Shown here in pieces: positions 37,805 through 45,939 of a stretch of 64,000 nt of DNA. How positions within the stretch are numbered: the first letter of the stretch is position 1; each line of letters opens with the position of its first letter. This stretch comes from Arthrobacter sp. zg-Y238. GTDB taxonomy: Bacteria; Actinomycetota; Actinomycetes; Actinomycetales; Micrococcaceae. The stretch lies in assembly GCF_024385525.1 (NCBI RefSeq), contig NZ_JANFLU010000010.1:248001-312000 (forward strand). Reading direction: 5' to 3'. Both the position numbers and the translations under genes were made by a program. The notes under the pieces are model-generated. The model was not told the origin of the DNA. It ran no database searches and saw nothing but the letters and a program-made list of their open reading frames with translations.

Positions 37805-39016
37805 TTATTTCCTCGGGGTACCGACGACGGCGGACCCGGCACGTTTTGAGCCCAGCCGCCGGTACGCCAGGCCAATGCCGCCGCAGATCAGGTAGGCCGC
37901 GCCTATGAACAGCCACCCGGCGAGGAACCCGCCGGAGTATTGGAGCAGCAGGCCCATGGCCAGCGGTCCCAGCGCGAAACCGGAGTACATGCCCAGCGAG
38001 ACGGCCCCGGACGCCGCGCCCACCCGTTCCCGGGGAACCTCGCGCAGCACGCCGGCCATCACCACCACGTTCACGCCCAGCACGGAGGCGCCGTGGAAGA
38101 CGACGCCGGCCCACAGCAGTGCGGGCGCGCCGGTTTGCCCGGCCGCAAGGAGCAGGGCAGCACCGCAGACAGCACCGGCGGCGAGGATCAGCAGCAGGGT
38201 GGAGGCGCGGACGCCGTCGGCCATCCTTCGTCCCCAGAGCACCCGGGAGGTCACGCCGACGACGCCGGCCACCGCCGCCGTAACGCCGCCCATAAGCAGC
38301 GAGAAGCCGATCTCCCGCTGGGCAAACAGGGGCAGGTAGACATTGGTGGCCTGCATGCCCGCTCCGGAGAACAGGGCAAACGCTGCCAGCAGCCAGACCG
38401 AGGCGGGGAACTTGCGGTCTGCGTGTTGACGGGGCGCTGTCGAAGCGTGGGGCGTCGGTTCGGGCGGCAGCCGGAACCACGCGTACGCGAGCAGCAGGAA
38501 CAGCACGACGACGGCGCCGACGGCAGCCCCGCGCCATCCGGCGACCAGCGCGGCGGCCGGGAAGAAGAGACTGGAGAACAGCTGGCTGGCCTGCACACCG
38601 GATTGCTTGATTCCCATCCAGCCGGGCCGTTTGCCCGGTTCGACGGCGTGGATGATGATCCGGTTCGTGGTGGGGTTGGAGATGGCCTGCGCGGGGCCGG
38701 AAAGCAGGACGGCGGCCAGCAGCCAGAAGTAGTTGCCGGACAAGGCGGCGAAGCCCAGGGCGAGGGCGGTGCCGCCGAAGATAATCAGCAGTTGGGAGCG
38801 GGCGCTGATCCGGTCGCTCAGCCGGCCCAGCCACATGGACGACACAGCAGCTCCCGCGAAACAGGTGGCCGCCAGCACGCCGAACTGCGCTTCGCTGATT
38901 CCCAGGTCCGCCATGATCAGCGTGCTCGTCGCGGAGAGCCCGTAGTTCATCATCGGGCCGGCGCCCATGGCGCAGACCAGCACAAACAGCAGGCCGGGTC
39001 CGGCGGTGGAGCGCAC
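37805..39016 (-). CDS. Major facilitator superfamily transporter
   Basis: A 403-aa transporter with about 12 helices. The loop after helix 2 contains MWLGRLSDRISARSQLL, the MFS signature A (GxLxDRxxxR). The loop between helices 8 and 9 has GRRMADGVRAS. A central cytosolic loop of about 30 residues (PPEPTPHASTAPRQHADRKF) divides two six-helix halves. The GTG start at 39016 has AAAGGA upstream. It follows no obvious biosynthesis genes; the substrate is unknown. The reverse-frame reading of the same region is a high-GC shadow. Confidence 0.9.
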   Translation of the reverse strand: MRSTAGPGLLFVLVCAMGAGPMMNYGLSATSTLIMADLGISEAQFGVLAATCFAGAAVSSMWLGRLSDRISARSQLLIIFGGTALALGFAALSGNYFWLLAAVLLSGPAQAISNPTTNRIIIHAVEPGKRPGWMGIKQSGVQASQLFSSLFFPAAALVAGWRGAAVGAVVVLFLLLAYAWFRLPPEPTPHASTAPRQHADRKFPASVWLLAAFALFSGAGMQATNVYLPLFAQREIGFSLLMGGVTAAVAGVVGVTSRVLWGRRMADGVRASTLLLILAAGAVCGAALLLAAGQTGAPALLWAGVVFHGASVLGVNVVVMAGVLREVPRERVGAASGAVSLGMYSGFALGPLAMGLLLQYSGGFLAGWLFIGAAYLICGGIGLAYRRLGSKRAGSAVVGTPRK

Positions 39017-39166
39017 GCGTATTCCTTTCGTGGATCAACAGGACCCATTGTGGCCTGTGGACACGAAGGTTACCGACTGAGTCCGCCGGGGTGTCCGGAT
39101 ATCATTGGTGGGCGCAGCATCTCCCCCTGCCGACCGCAATTCGCCACTTCACCCGCTAGGAACCCG

Positions 39167-39661
39167 TTGAACAGGAAATCACTCAAGGACGACGGCTTCA
39201 CCGGCTTCCGGCCCATCGACGGTCTGGACGTCAACCGGATCCCGCAGCGTCAGGGCATTTTCGCCGTGCTGCGGCCCGAGGGGTTCGAACCGCGGTTCCT
39301 CAAGGAAAGCACGGCCGGGGTGTTCAAAAAGAAGAAGCCAACCCTGTCCCGGGATGAGCTCGCCGCCGAGTGGGTGGCGGATGCCGACGTGCTGTTTCTC
39401 GGCAAGGCCGGCGCCGGCAGCCAGGGCAACCGCGGTCTGCGACGGCAGATCTCCGAATTCGTGGACTTCGGCAGGGGAAAGCCGCCGGGGCACTGGGACG
39501 GCCGGCTGGTCTGGCAGCTGCTCGATGCAGAGGATCTTCTGGTGGCGTGGAAGGAACTGCCGCCCGACGCGCTCAACCCGGCCCTCGCAAAGTACCAGGC
39601 GGAGTTTGTCCGTTTATACGGCAGGCTGCCCTTCGCCAACCTCGTCCAGGCCCGCGCTTAG
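39167..39661 (+). CDS. GIY-YIG-like domain protein, uncharacterised
   Basis: A 164-aa soluble protein. The TTG start at 39167 (LNRKSLKDDGFTGFRPIDGL) follows AGGA at good spacing. Sequence features resemble the GIY-YIG fold: QGIFAVLRPEG (GIYxV-like first strand), ADVLFLGKAGAGSQGNRGLR (YIGKA-like strand and helix with a basic residue), then QISEFVDFGRGKPPGHWDGR and LVWQLLDAEDLLVAW. The C-terminus YGRLPFANLVQARA is characteristic of an uncharacterised bacterial group with this layout. Nuclease activity is possible but not established. It is divergent from the MFS gene. Confidence 0.6.
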   Translation: MNRKSLKDDGFTGFRPIDGLDVNRIPQRQGIFAVLRPEGFEPRFLKESTAGVFKKKKPTLSRDELAAEWVADADVLFLGKAGAGSQGNRGLRRQISEFVDFGRGKPPGHWDGRLVWQLLDAEDLLVAWKELPPDALNPALAKYQAEFVRLYGRLPFANLVQARA

Positions 39662-39674
39662 GGCCTGCTGGGTT

Positions 39675-40049
39675 TTAGAAATACGCGTAAGGGTCACTCA
39701 GGGCAGAGACCGTTCCGGCGGCAACCGTGAGGGCTGTGAGCAGGGTGAACGCCGAAAAGGGCCACCACCTTTGAAGCCACGTCCTCCCCTGCCGGACCCG
39801 GATGGTCAGATACAGCGAGAAGCCGACCCAGGGCAGGGCCACCAATGCGAAGACCATCAGCGCAATCTCCATGCCCATTTCGTCGCAGCCCGAGCCGTAC
39901 CCGGTTTCCGGTGTGCACACCATGCGGGTCGGGTAAAACCCCAGTGTCAGACCGAACCAGAGTGCAGGAAAGGCACAGAGAATAACCCCTGCCAGAATGA
40001 CGCCGGCGGCTCCCTTGCTCAGGATCCCCGGGCGTTCATACGTCCCCAT
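39675..40049 (-). CDS. Small membrane protein, unknown
   Basis: A 124-aa protein (MGTYERPGILSKGAAGVILA) with three membrane helices: about 11-32, 52-80 and 95-117. Two Cys (in MVCTPETGYGSGCDEMG) sit in the extracytoplasmic loop and could form a disulfide. The ATG at 40049 has GGGGTGA upstream and begins 5 bp after the stop of the acetyltransferase gene, so the two are probably one operon. I do not recognise a family. The frame reaches further upstream, but that part runs through the acetyltransferase gene in another frame. Confidence 0.65.
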   Translation of the reverse strand: MGTYERPGILSKGAAGVILAGVILCAFPALWFGLTLGFYPTRMVCTPETGYGSGCDEMGMEIALMVFALVALPWVGFSLYLTIRVRQGRTWLQRWWPFSAFTLLTALTVAAGTVSALSDPYAYF

Positions 40050-40053
40050 GCGT

Positions 40054-40539
40054 TCACCCCAGCAATACCCGGTTATCCCCTTCGGCAGGGCTGAGCATCT
40101 TGCTGAACAGCACATATTCGCCGTCCTGGCCCGTGGCCTCATAGCCCGCGCCCTGGTAGAGCAGGCGTGCCTGGTTGGTGCGGTACACGCCGATCTCCAC
40201 AACGCGGGCTCCGCTGGCGCCGGCCTTCTCCTCGAACGCATCCAGGAGGAGCCGCCCGAGTCCTTGGCGGCGACGGCCGTCGAGGACACTGATCGAGATC
40301 AGGGTTGCGGTGTCACCGTCAAGGCTCCACATGACATACCCAAGCGGGTGCCCATCTGCATCAATGCAGAAGATCGTGGAGGGAAGGCAATCGATCCAGA
40401 CTTCCAGGTTCTGGTCGAGAACCGTCAGCCAACCCTGGAGCGCATACGGCTCGATGGTCTCCATGTACTCGCGCTCCTGGCGGAGGATGAAAGGCAGATC
40501 GCTTACTTCGGCGGGCCGAAGGCGTGTTGGCATAGTCAT
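40054..40539 (-). CDS. GNAT family N-acetyltransferase
   Basis: An acetyl-CoA-dependent transferase of about 161 aa (MTMPTRLRPAEVSDLPFILR). Core GNAT elements: strand pair GYVMWSLDGDTATLISISVL, the pyrophosphate-binding loop RRQGLGRLLLDAF (R/QxxGxG/A), and the C-terminal GVYRTNQARLLYQGAGYEAT. The N-terminal part (LRQEREYMETIEPYALQGWL) carries the variable substrate pocket. The substrate is unknown. Several in-frame starts exist (GTG at 40572, ATG at 40539 and 40533); the ATG at 40539 is a compromise. Confidence 0.88.
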   Translation of the reverse strand: MTMPTRLRPAEVSDLPFILRQEREYMETIEPYALQGWLTVLDQNLEVWIDCLPSTIFCIDADGHPLGYVMWSLDGDTATLISISVLDGRRRQGLGRLLLDAFEEKAGASGARVVEIGVYRTNQARLLYQGAGYEATGQDGEYVLFSKMLSPAEGDNRVLLG

Positions 40540-40596
40540 GGACGTGAGCATGCCACAGTCATCCGCGCTCACAGCAGAAGACGAGCGCCCCGCGCG

Positions 40597-40623
40597 CCCT
40601 CACGGCCGGAGCGGCCGTGAGGG
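40597..40623 (-). terminator. GC-rich hairpin downstream of hisF
   Basis: An 11-bp perfect stem (CCCTCACGGCC / GGCCGTGAGGG) with a 5-nt loop, 13 bp beyond the hisF stop. There is no T-run, so it may need Rho or simply protect the transcript end. Confidence 0.55.
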
Positions 40624-40635
40624 GGTTCCCTACCG

Positions 40636-41406
40636 TTAGCGGACGTCGAACCCTGCGTCGCGGATGGCCTGCTTGACCTGATGGATCGCATCATCCGGGC
40701 CGAAGTGGAACACCGAGGCGGCCAGGACGGCGTCGGCCCCGGCGATCACGGCGGCCGGGAAGTGCTCCGGCTTGCCGGCCCCGCCCGACGCGATCAGCGG
40801 CACGTCGACGGCGGCGCGGACGGCGCGGATCATCTCGATGTCGAAGCCCTCGCGGGTGCCGTCGGCGTCGATGGAGTTCAGCAGGATCTCCCCCACGCCG
40901 CGGTCGGCCGCTTCCTTGGCCCAGGCGACGGCGTCGATCCCGGTGCCGGTGCGCCCGCCGTGGGTGGTGACCTCGAATCCCGACGGCGTGGCGCCGTCGT
41001 GCGTGCGCCGGGCATCCACGGAGAGCGTCAGGACCTGGGAGCCGAAGTGCCGGGTGATTTCGTCAATCACGTCGGGGCGGGCGACGGCGGCGGTGTTGAT
41101 GGAGGCCTTGTCCGCGCCGTAGCGCAGCAGCCGGTCCACGTCGGCGATGGAGCGCACTCCCCCGCCGACGGTCAGCGGAATGAAGACCTCTTCGGCGGTG
41201 CGGGCCACGACGTCGAACGTGGTGTCGCGGTTGCCGGAGGAGGCGGTGACGTCGAGGAAGGTCAGTTCGTCGGCGCCGGCACGGTCATACCGGTGCGCGA
41301 GCTCCACCGGATCGCCGGCGTCGCGCAGGCCTTCGAAGTTGATCCCCTTGACCACCCGGCCGGCGTCGACGTCCAGGCAGGGGATGACGCGGATGGCAAC
41401 ACTCAT
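40636..41406 (-). CDS. hisF: Imidazole glycerol phosphate synthase, cyclase subunit
   Basis: A 256-aa half-barrel-duplicated TIM enzyme forming imidazole glycerol phosphate and AICAR with HisH. Catalytic Asp residues lie in [20 protein letters not shown] and [17 protein letters not shown]. Phosphate-binding loops are [20 protein letters not shown] and [14 protein letters not shown]. It follows hisG with only 15 bp between. HisH is not encoded next to it. Confidence 0.97.
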   Translation of the reverse strand: MSVAIRVIPCLDVDAGRVVKGINFEGLRDAGDPVELAHRYDRAGADELTFLDVTASSGNRDTTFDVVARTAEEVFIPLTVGGGVRSIADVDRLLRYGADKASINTAAVARPDVIDEITRHFGSQVLTLSVDARRTHDGATPSGFEVTTHGGRTGTGIDAVAWAKEAADRGVGEILLNSIDADGTREGFDIEMIRAVRAAVDVPLIASGGAGKPEHFPAAVIAGADAVLAASVFHFGPDDAIHQVKQAIRDAGFDVR

Positions 41407-41421
41407 GGCGTGTCCCCTCCC

Positions 41422-42264
41422 CTAGATCCGGCAGGCGTGGATGCTGCTGACCAGGATGGCGCGCGCGCCGATGTCGTAGAGCTCGTCCATGATCCGGTTT
41501 GTGTCCGACTTCTTGATCATGGAGCGCACGGCCACCCAGTCGCTGTTCTGCAGTGGGGAGACGGTGGGCGATTCCAGGCCCGGGGTCAGCGCGGCGGCCT
41601 CGTCCACGAGGTCCTTGCGGACGTCGTAGTCCATCATCACGTACTGGCGTGCCACCAGGACGCCGCGCAGGCGGCGGATCAGCACGTCGACGCCGGCGGG
41701 GCTGGCACCCTTGCGGCCGATCAGCACGGCCTCGGACTTCAGGATCGGTTCGCCGAAGATTTCCATCCCGGCGGCACGGAGGGTGGTGCCGGTTTCGACG
41801 ACGTCGGCAATCGCGTCCGCGACGCCGAGGCGCACGGAGGATTCCACGGCGCCGTCGAGCCGGACCACGGAGGCGTTGATGCCGCGTTCGGACAGGTAGG
41901 AGCGCAGCAGGCCGTCGTAGCTGGTGGCCAGGCGCTTGCCTTCGAGCTGGTCGATGGAGGAGAAGTCCCCCACCGGGCCGGCGAAGCGGAAGGTGGAGGC
42001 GCCGAAGCCGAGGTTCATCAGTTCTTCGGCGTCCACCTGCGCGTCCAGGAACAGGTCGCGGCCGGTGATGCCGACGTCGAGCGTTCCGGCGCCGACGTAG
42101 ACGGCGATGTCGCGGGGGCGGAGGAAGAAGAATTCGACGTCGTTGTCGGGGTCCACCATGACCAGTTCGCGGGTGTCGCGGCGCTGGCGGTAGCCCGCCT
42201 CGTTGAGCATGGCGGAGGCGGATTCGGACAGGGCACCCTTGTTGGGTACGGCTACACGGAGCAT
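41422..42264 (-). CDS. hisG: ATP phosphoribosyltransferase (long form)
   Basis: A 280-aa enzyme starting [20 protein letters not shown] that joins ATP and PRPP in the first histidine step. The PRPP loop appears in [20 protein letters not shown]. The long form carries a C-terminal HisG_C domain of about 75 residues (VEIS-like fold; [20 protein letters not shown]) that binds histidine for feedback control. The ATG is at 42264; the frame can be extended but the extra 18 residues are not family-like. It lies between hisE and hisF. Confidence 0.96.
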   Translation of the reverse strand: MLRVAVPNKGALSESASAMLNEAGYRQRRDTRELVMVDPDNDVEFFFLRPRDIAVYVGAGTLDVGITGRDLFLDAQVDAEELMNLGFGASTFRFAGPVGDFSSIDQLEGKRLATSYDGLLRSYLSERGINASVVRLDGAVESSVRLGVADAIADVVETGTTLRAAGMEIFGEPILKSEAVLIGRKGASPAGVDVLIRRLRGVLVARQYVMMDYDVRKDLVDEAAALTPGLESPTVSPLQNSDWVAVRSMIKKSDTNRIMDELYDIGARAILVSSIHACRI

Positions 42265-42337
42265 GGGAGCATCTTTCGCTGGAAGTTCGTCTGGGAAGGT
42301 TCGACCGGCGGGCCACACGCTGAGAGTCAGCGCGCGG

Positions 42338-42601
42338 CTAGAGATGCTTGTAAACGTCCTGCAGGGTCAGTCCCTTGGCCAGCATCAGGACCTGGAGGTG
42401 GTAGAGCAGCTGGGAGATTTCTTCGGCGCATTCGGCATCGGATTCGTATTCGGCGGCCATCCAGACTTCGGCGGCCTCCTCAACAACCTTCTTACCGATG
42501 CCATGCACGCCCGACTCGAATTCGGCCACGGTGCGTGACCCGGCGGGGCGGTCCTGAACTTTCTGGCTCAGCTCGGCAAAGAGGTCTTCGAAGGTTTTCA
42601 C
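42338..42601 (-). CDS. hisE: Phosphoribosyl-ATP pyrophosphatase
   Basis: An 87-aa all-helical MazG-like enzyme (GTG start, [20 protein letters not shown]) that removes pyrophosphate from PR-ATP. It has the conserved metal-binding set in [20 protein letters not shown] and [20 protein letters not shown]. It is the first gene of the hisE-hisG-hisF run; hisG begins 73 bp downstream. Confidence 0.95.
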   Translation of the reverse strand: MKTFEDLFAELSQKVQDRPAGSRTVAEFESGVHGIGKKVVEEAAEVWMAAEYESDAECAEEISQLLYHLQVLMLAKGLTLQDVYKHL

Positions 42602-42691
42602 ACTGCCAAGGGTACGCTGTGGCGCCGTGTGGGGCGGAATCGTGGGGCGTGGTGTGACGTCGGATCCGGCCTGTACGGCTTCCCGCCTTTA

Positions 42692-43606
42692 TCACTGCCC
42701 TTGCTGGAGGATGACGACTGCCCTTTCCAACCGTTCACTCAACGTCTTGCTGGTGCCACGGAAAACCGGCGGTGGACTGACTAGCGGAGCGAACGTGCTC
42801 AATATTTCGGGCCGATTATTCTGCGCACCGCTCCACTCCTCAAAGCAGAGCGCGAACACCCGCAATCGCACTCGGATACTGTCTAGGGTGCGAGGGAGAT
42901 CAGCGCTGGCGGGTGTTTCCACTATTGGGAAGCATAGATCGTGGAGACTCATGAGATCTACTCTTATTTCCGATAGGAGGAGAAGCACTGACGTGCCATC
43001 CTTGGAGGCGCCGATCAAAGGGGCCCAATCCCGCATGCCAGACAGTAGTCGGCGGATAGATTGATCGAGAATTTCATGTCCCCAAGCAGGCAAGGAAGCA
43101 TCAAACCCAACCGGAAGCTTTCGCGGATCGTCACCGGTAAGTATCTCGCGCCCGCTCCGCAGCCATCGCAGAGGCTTGCCATCGTCGCGCCAGTGAGCCC
43201 AATACTGCGGACTGATCTGATCAGGCGGAGTTCGGAGAACTAAGATAGCCAGGGCTGCTTCGACATCTATAACGTGATCTACCATTCCGCCCACACCAGC
43301 CCCAGTCAGGCCTTCGACCATTTCTTCCTGGCGCCTTTGTTCACCTCGCTCATAGACTAAGAAAACGAGTCCCACGAGAAGAATGGAGGATAATAGACTG
43401 GTCAATACCGAGTGATCGGCCCAAAAGGTATTCAGGAGCTCCCAGGGCCAATCTGTCAACACCATTCCCAACAACCCGACAGAGCAGGATATCGCAGCTG
43501 CCAGAGCAATCCGGCTGGAGAGGGTGCCATCACGAACCTTGTGGGTGGTAAGCGCGATTCCTAACGCTAGAACCACGACCATCCCGCCATAAAGTGTTTC
43601 GGTCAT
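42692..43606 (-). CDS. Unknown membrane-anchored protein on a lower-GC patch
   Basis: A 304-aa protein with three N-terminal membrane helices (about 6-22, 30-52, 64-85), then a cytosolic domain of about 215 residues rich in Trp, Arg and Asp (SPQYWAHWRDDGKPLRWLRS, LLSGMRDWAPLIGASKDGTS, ICLFCFEE-type helices). No catalytic or binding motif is recognisable. The region visibly uses more A/T in third codon positions than its neighbours, suggesting recent acquisition. It lies between the hisE gene and a degenerate gene fragment (43813-43915). Restriction or phage-defence proteins sometimes have such an N-terminal anchor plus sensor layout, but nothing here proves it. Confidence 0.65.
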   Translation of the reverse strand: MTETLYGGMVVVLALGIALTTHKVRDGTLSSRIALAAAISCSVGLLGMVLTDWPWELLNTFWADHSVLTSLLSSILLVGLVFLVYERGEQRRQEEMVEGLTGAGVGGMVDHVIDVEAALAILVLRTPPDQISPQYWAHWRDDGKPLRWLRSGREILTGDDPRKLPVGFDASLPAWGHEILDQSIRRLLSGMRDWAPLIGASKDGTSVLLLLSEIRVDLMSLHDLCFPIVETPASADLPRTLDSIRVRLRVFALCFEEWSGAQNNRPEILSTFAPLVSPPPVFRGTSKTLSERLERAVVILQQGQ

Positions 43607-43812
43607 TACAGTCCTATTTCTCGGTTAGGCCAAATCCGAGGCCTTGGTTCACGGTGTCTAAGCGTACTTGTTTTGCTCGGCGATTTTGAATCAAACAATA
43701 CGGATCGCCTGCAGCCGCATATTATCTGCACATTTTTCCCTGAAGTTAAGTTACTGGAATGTCCCTGGGACCCGGCAATGCCCCATGGCTGCTTTCATGA
43801 GGCGCCAGCGTG

Positions 43813-43915
43813 TATGGTTTGCAATCGATGTGGACGATAAGCAGCTGCGGGTTCTCGCCCGCAGGTCATCGCCGTCCTCGTCCGCCGCGGAGCCGACTTC
43901 GCGGCCGACCTGGCT
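43813..43915 (+). pseudogene. Degenerate, deleted second copy of the YCII-ECF42 sigma module
   Basis: Two fragments of the gene pair at 45526-47106 are fused here. The first, about 43815-43836, matches the YCII gene around WFAIDVDG (about 19 of 22 bases). After 12 bp, about 43850-43915 matches the start of the sigma gene (LRVLTPQVIAALVRRGADFA) at roughly 90% with a 1-nt deletion that shifts the frame. The 3' part of the YCII gene and all but the first 25 or so codons of the sigma gene are missing. The rest of the 376-bp gap (43607-43982) holds no recognisable gene. Confidence 0.65.
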
Positions 43916-43982
43916 CGGCCAAATCATCCACCAGGGCAACTTCCCACTCGTTTCCGCCGCTGTGGGCGACGTACCCTGAGCT

Positions 43983-44777
43983 ATGGAATCCGAAGTCCGG
44001 GATCTTCCGCTTCGCACCGGCATCACGGTGCCGTGCCTCGTCCAGGGCGAGCCCGAGGCACCACCGGTCTTGCTCCTGCACGCGTGGGCCGAATCGCGCC
44101 GGAGCTTCGACCGGCTGGTGCCCGGGCTGGCCGACTTCCGGGTGTGCGCTCCGGACCTCCGCGGCCAGGGCGATGCCGACAAACCGCAGGCCGGATACTC
44201 GCTGGCAGAACAGGCCCAGGATGCCGCCGCGGTTCTGGACGCCCTGGAGGTGCCGTCGGCGTCGGTCCTTGGCTCCTCGAGCGGCGGCTATGTAGCCCAG
44301 CAACTGGCTGTGAAGTACCCCGACCGGGTGGCGGCGCTTGTGCTGGTGGGTTCCCCTTTGACCCTGCAGGGCCGGCCCGGGTTCGCCGACGACGTCGACG
44401 GTCTGACGGATCCCGTCGCCGAGGACTGGGTGCGCGGTCTCCTCGCCTCGTTTCCCCTCATCCAAGAGGTTCCCCCGTGGTTCATCGAGGACCGGGTGCG
44501 CGACGGCGTCAAGATGCCCTGCTACGCGTGGAAGCTCAGCCTGCGCGGCTTGTACACGGCCAGGCCGCCCACGGAAACGGGCGCCATCGAGGTTCCCACG
44601 CTGATCCTGTGGGGCGGGCAGGACGGATTGCTGCCCCGTGCGGACCAGGACACTCTGGCCGCCCGCATTGTGGGCGCGCAACTGAAGGTCTACCTCGACG
44701 CCGCCCACCTGGTTTTATGGGAATGCCCGGGACAGGTGGCGGCGGATGCGGCGGCGTTCCTGGGTTCTCTCGCTTGA
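43983..44777 (+). CDS. Alpha/beta hydrolase
   Basis: A 264-aa soluble hydrolase. Oxyanion region VLLLHAWAESRRSFDRLVPG, catalytic elbow LGSSSGGYVAQQLA with nucleophile Ser99, acidic residue in LILWGGQDGLLP and His in LDAAHLVLWECPGQ. A cap of about 70 residues separates strands 6 and 7 (DDVDGLTDPVAEDWVRGLLA). The fold resembles 3-oxoadipate enol-lactonase/haloperoxidase-like members. The substrate is unknown. The start follows a sequence without a strong ribosome site (GTACCCTGAGCT). Convergent with the DUF2231 gene. Confidence 0.9.
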   Translation: MESEVRDLPLRTGITVPCLVQGEPEAPPVLLLHAWAESRRSFDRLVPGLADFRVCAPDLRGQGDADKPQAGYSLAEQAQDAAAVLDALEVPSASVLGSSSGGYVAQQLAVKYPDRVAALVLVGSPLTLQGRPGFADDVDGLTDPVAEDWVRGLLASFPLIQEVPPWFIEDRVRDGVKMPCYAWKLSLRGLYTARPPTETGAIEVPTLILWGGQDGLLPRADQDTLAARIVGAQLKVYLDAAHLVLWECPGQVAADAAAFLGSLA

Positions 44778-44800
44778 GGCCCGGCCCCGGCAAAAAACCG

Positions 44801-45340
44801 CTAAGCCTCGGCAGGTGCCCGGCGGGCCGTTCCGCGGTTGAGCGCGAGATGCCCGCCCAGGAATCCGGAACCCGCCAGAACCGCATTGCCCGCAAGGGCC
44901 AGCGCCACACCGAGCCCGTGCCGGCCGCGTGTCCTGGCGATCAGGGATCCGAGATTGGCAAACACCGCCACATCGGTGCCCAGGGCATGAACGGCGCCGA
45001 TTCGACGCGCGTCGCCGGTCATTCCCGCCCAGTCGCTGGCACCGGCGATAGCCGTGGGCACCGCCGCGGCCAGCCCCGCGCCCACCAGGACGGTGGCACC
45101 GTGGCGTGACTGGACTCCGCCGGCCAGATCGAGGATGGACGCGCTGCCCCAGCAGCCAAGCGTCAGATCAGTGAGAGGCGGATGGATCGAGTGGCCCAGG
45201 ACGCCGGTATGGAAGGGGCTTTTCCTTGCCCACTCGAGCACCGGCCTGTAGAGGAACTCCTGCGCGGCGGCGACGTGTTCCGAGACCGGGCTGGCGCCCA
45301 CGGCACGGGCCAAACGCAACGGCAGCGAAACTTCACTCAC
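44801..45340 (-). CDS. DUF2231 membrane protein
   Basis: A 179-aa protein (GTG start, VSEVSLPLRLARAVGASPVS) of the DUF2231 family. The conserved part starts at LGHSIHPPLTDLTLGCWGSA and holds four helices (about 55-78, 84-105, 120-140, 145-168) with the family's heme-like or metal-binding His in HPP and DWAGMTGDARRIGAVHALG. The N-terminal 50 residues are amphipathic. Members are proposed to be redox-linked membrane proteins but are uncharacterised. Convergent with the alpha/beta hydrolase; a longer upstream start is possible but lacks family sequence. Confidence 0.85.
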   Translation of the reverse strand: MSEVSLPLRLARAVGASPVSEHVAAAQEFLYRPVLEWARKSPFHTGVLGHSIHPPLTDLTLGCWGSASILDLAGGVQSRHGATVLVGAGLAAAVPTAIAGASDWAGMTGDARRIGAVHALGTDVAVFANLGSLIARTRGRHGLGVALALAGNAVLAGSGFLGGHLALNRGTARRAPAEA

Positions 45341-45525
45341 GCTTATTGACGCTACGCCCGGCGGGCCCAGCTGCAAAGGCTCCGCCGAAACCCGCGCAGA
45401 CGGCCGCGGAAACGGCGCAGCAAGTCCATGTCGAAATCCCTTCCCCCGTTCCGTCCCAGCATTAAGCACAGCCACAATGGCGGTGTCGTTGGAGGAACAG
45501 TTGCAGGAGAACAAGGGAGACCGTC

Positions 45526-45933
45526 ATGGCCAAGTATCTGTTGCTCAAGCACTACCGCGGCGCACCCGAAGCGCTCAACAACGTACCGATGGACCAGTGG
45601 ACACCGGACGAAGTCGCAGCCCACATGCAGTTCATGGCGGACTACGCCGAACGGCTGCAGGCCAACGGCGAATACGTCGAGGGCCAGGCCCTCTCCCCCG
45701 AAGGAACCTTCGTACGGTACGACGGCGAAGGCCGACCCCCGGTAACGGACGGACCGTTCGCGGAAACCAAGGACCTGATCGCCGGCTGGTTCGCCATCGA
45801 CGTGGACGGCTATGACCGCGCACTCGAACTGGCCGGAGAACTGTCCGCGGCACCGGCCGCCGGCGGCAAGCCGCTGCACGAGTGGATCGAGGTCCGTCCG
45901 TTCCTGGCCCAGCCCGTCACGATCACGGAATAA
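45526..45933 (+). CDS. YCII-related (DGPF) protein, ECF42 partner
   Basis: A 135-aa ferredoxin-fold protein of the YCII/DGPF family: MAKYLLLKHYRGAPEALNNV, the signature VTDGPFAETKDLIAGWFAID and VEVRPF-like end (IEVRPFLAQP). In the ECF42 sigma group, DGPF proteins are encoded immediately upstream and are the usual regulon members; the sigma gene here starts 6 bp after its stop. Function of the protein itself is unknown, perhaps a small oxidoreductase or sensor. GGGAGA stands 6 bp before the ATG. Confidence 0.92.
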   Translation: MAKYLLLKHYRGAPEALNNVPMDQWTPDEVAAHMQFMADYAERLQANGEYVEGQALSPEGTFVRYDGEGRPPVTDGPFAETKDLIAGWFAIDVDGYDRALELAGELSAAPAAGGKPLHEWIEVRPFLAQPVTITE

Positions 45934-45939
45934 CCACCG

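Noticed and set aside
37650-39661. Long frames on both strands across the MFS gene (462 and 573 codons)
   Set aside because: Shadows of the MFS gene. The plus-strand frame joins non-coding sequence to the true gene that begins at the TTG at 39167.
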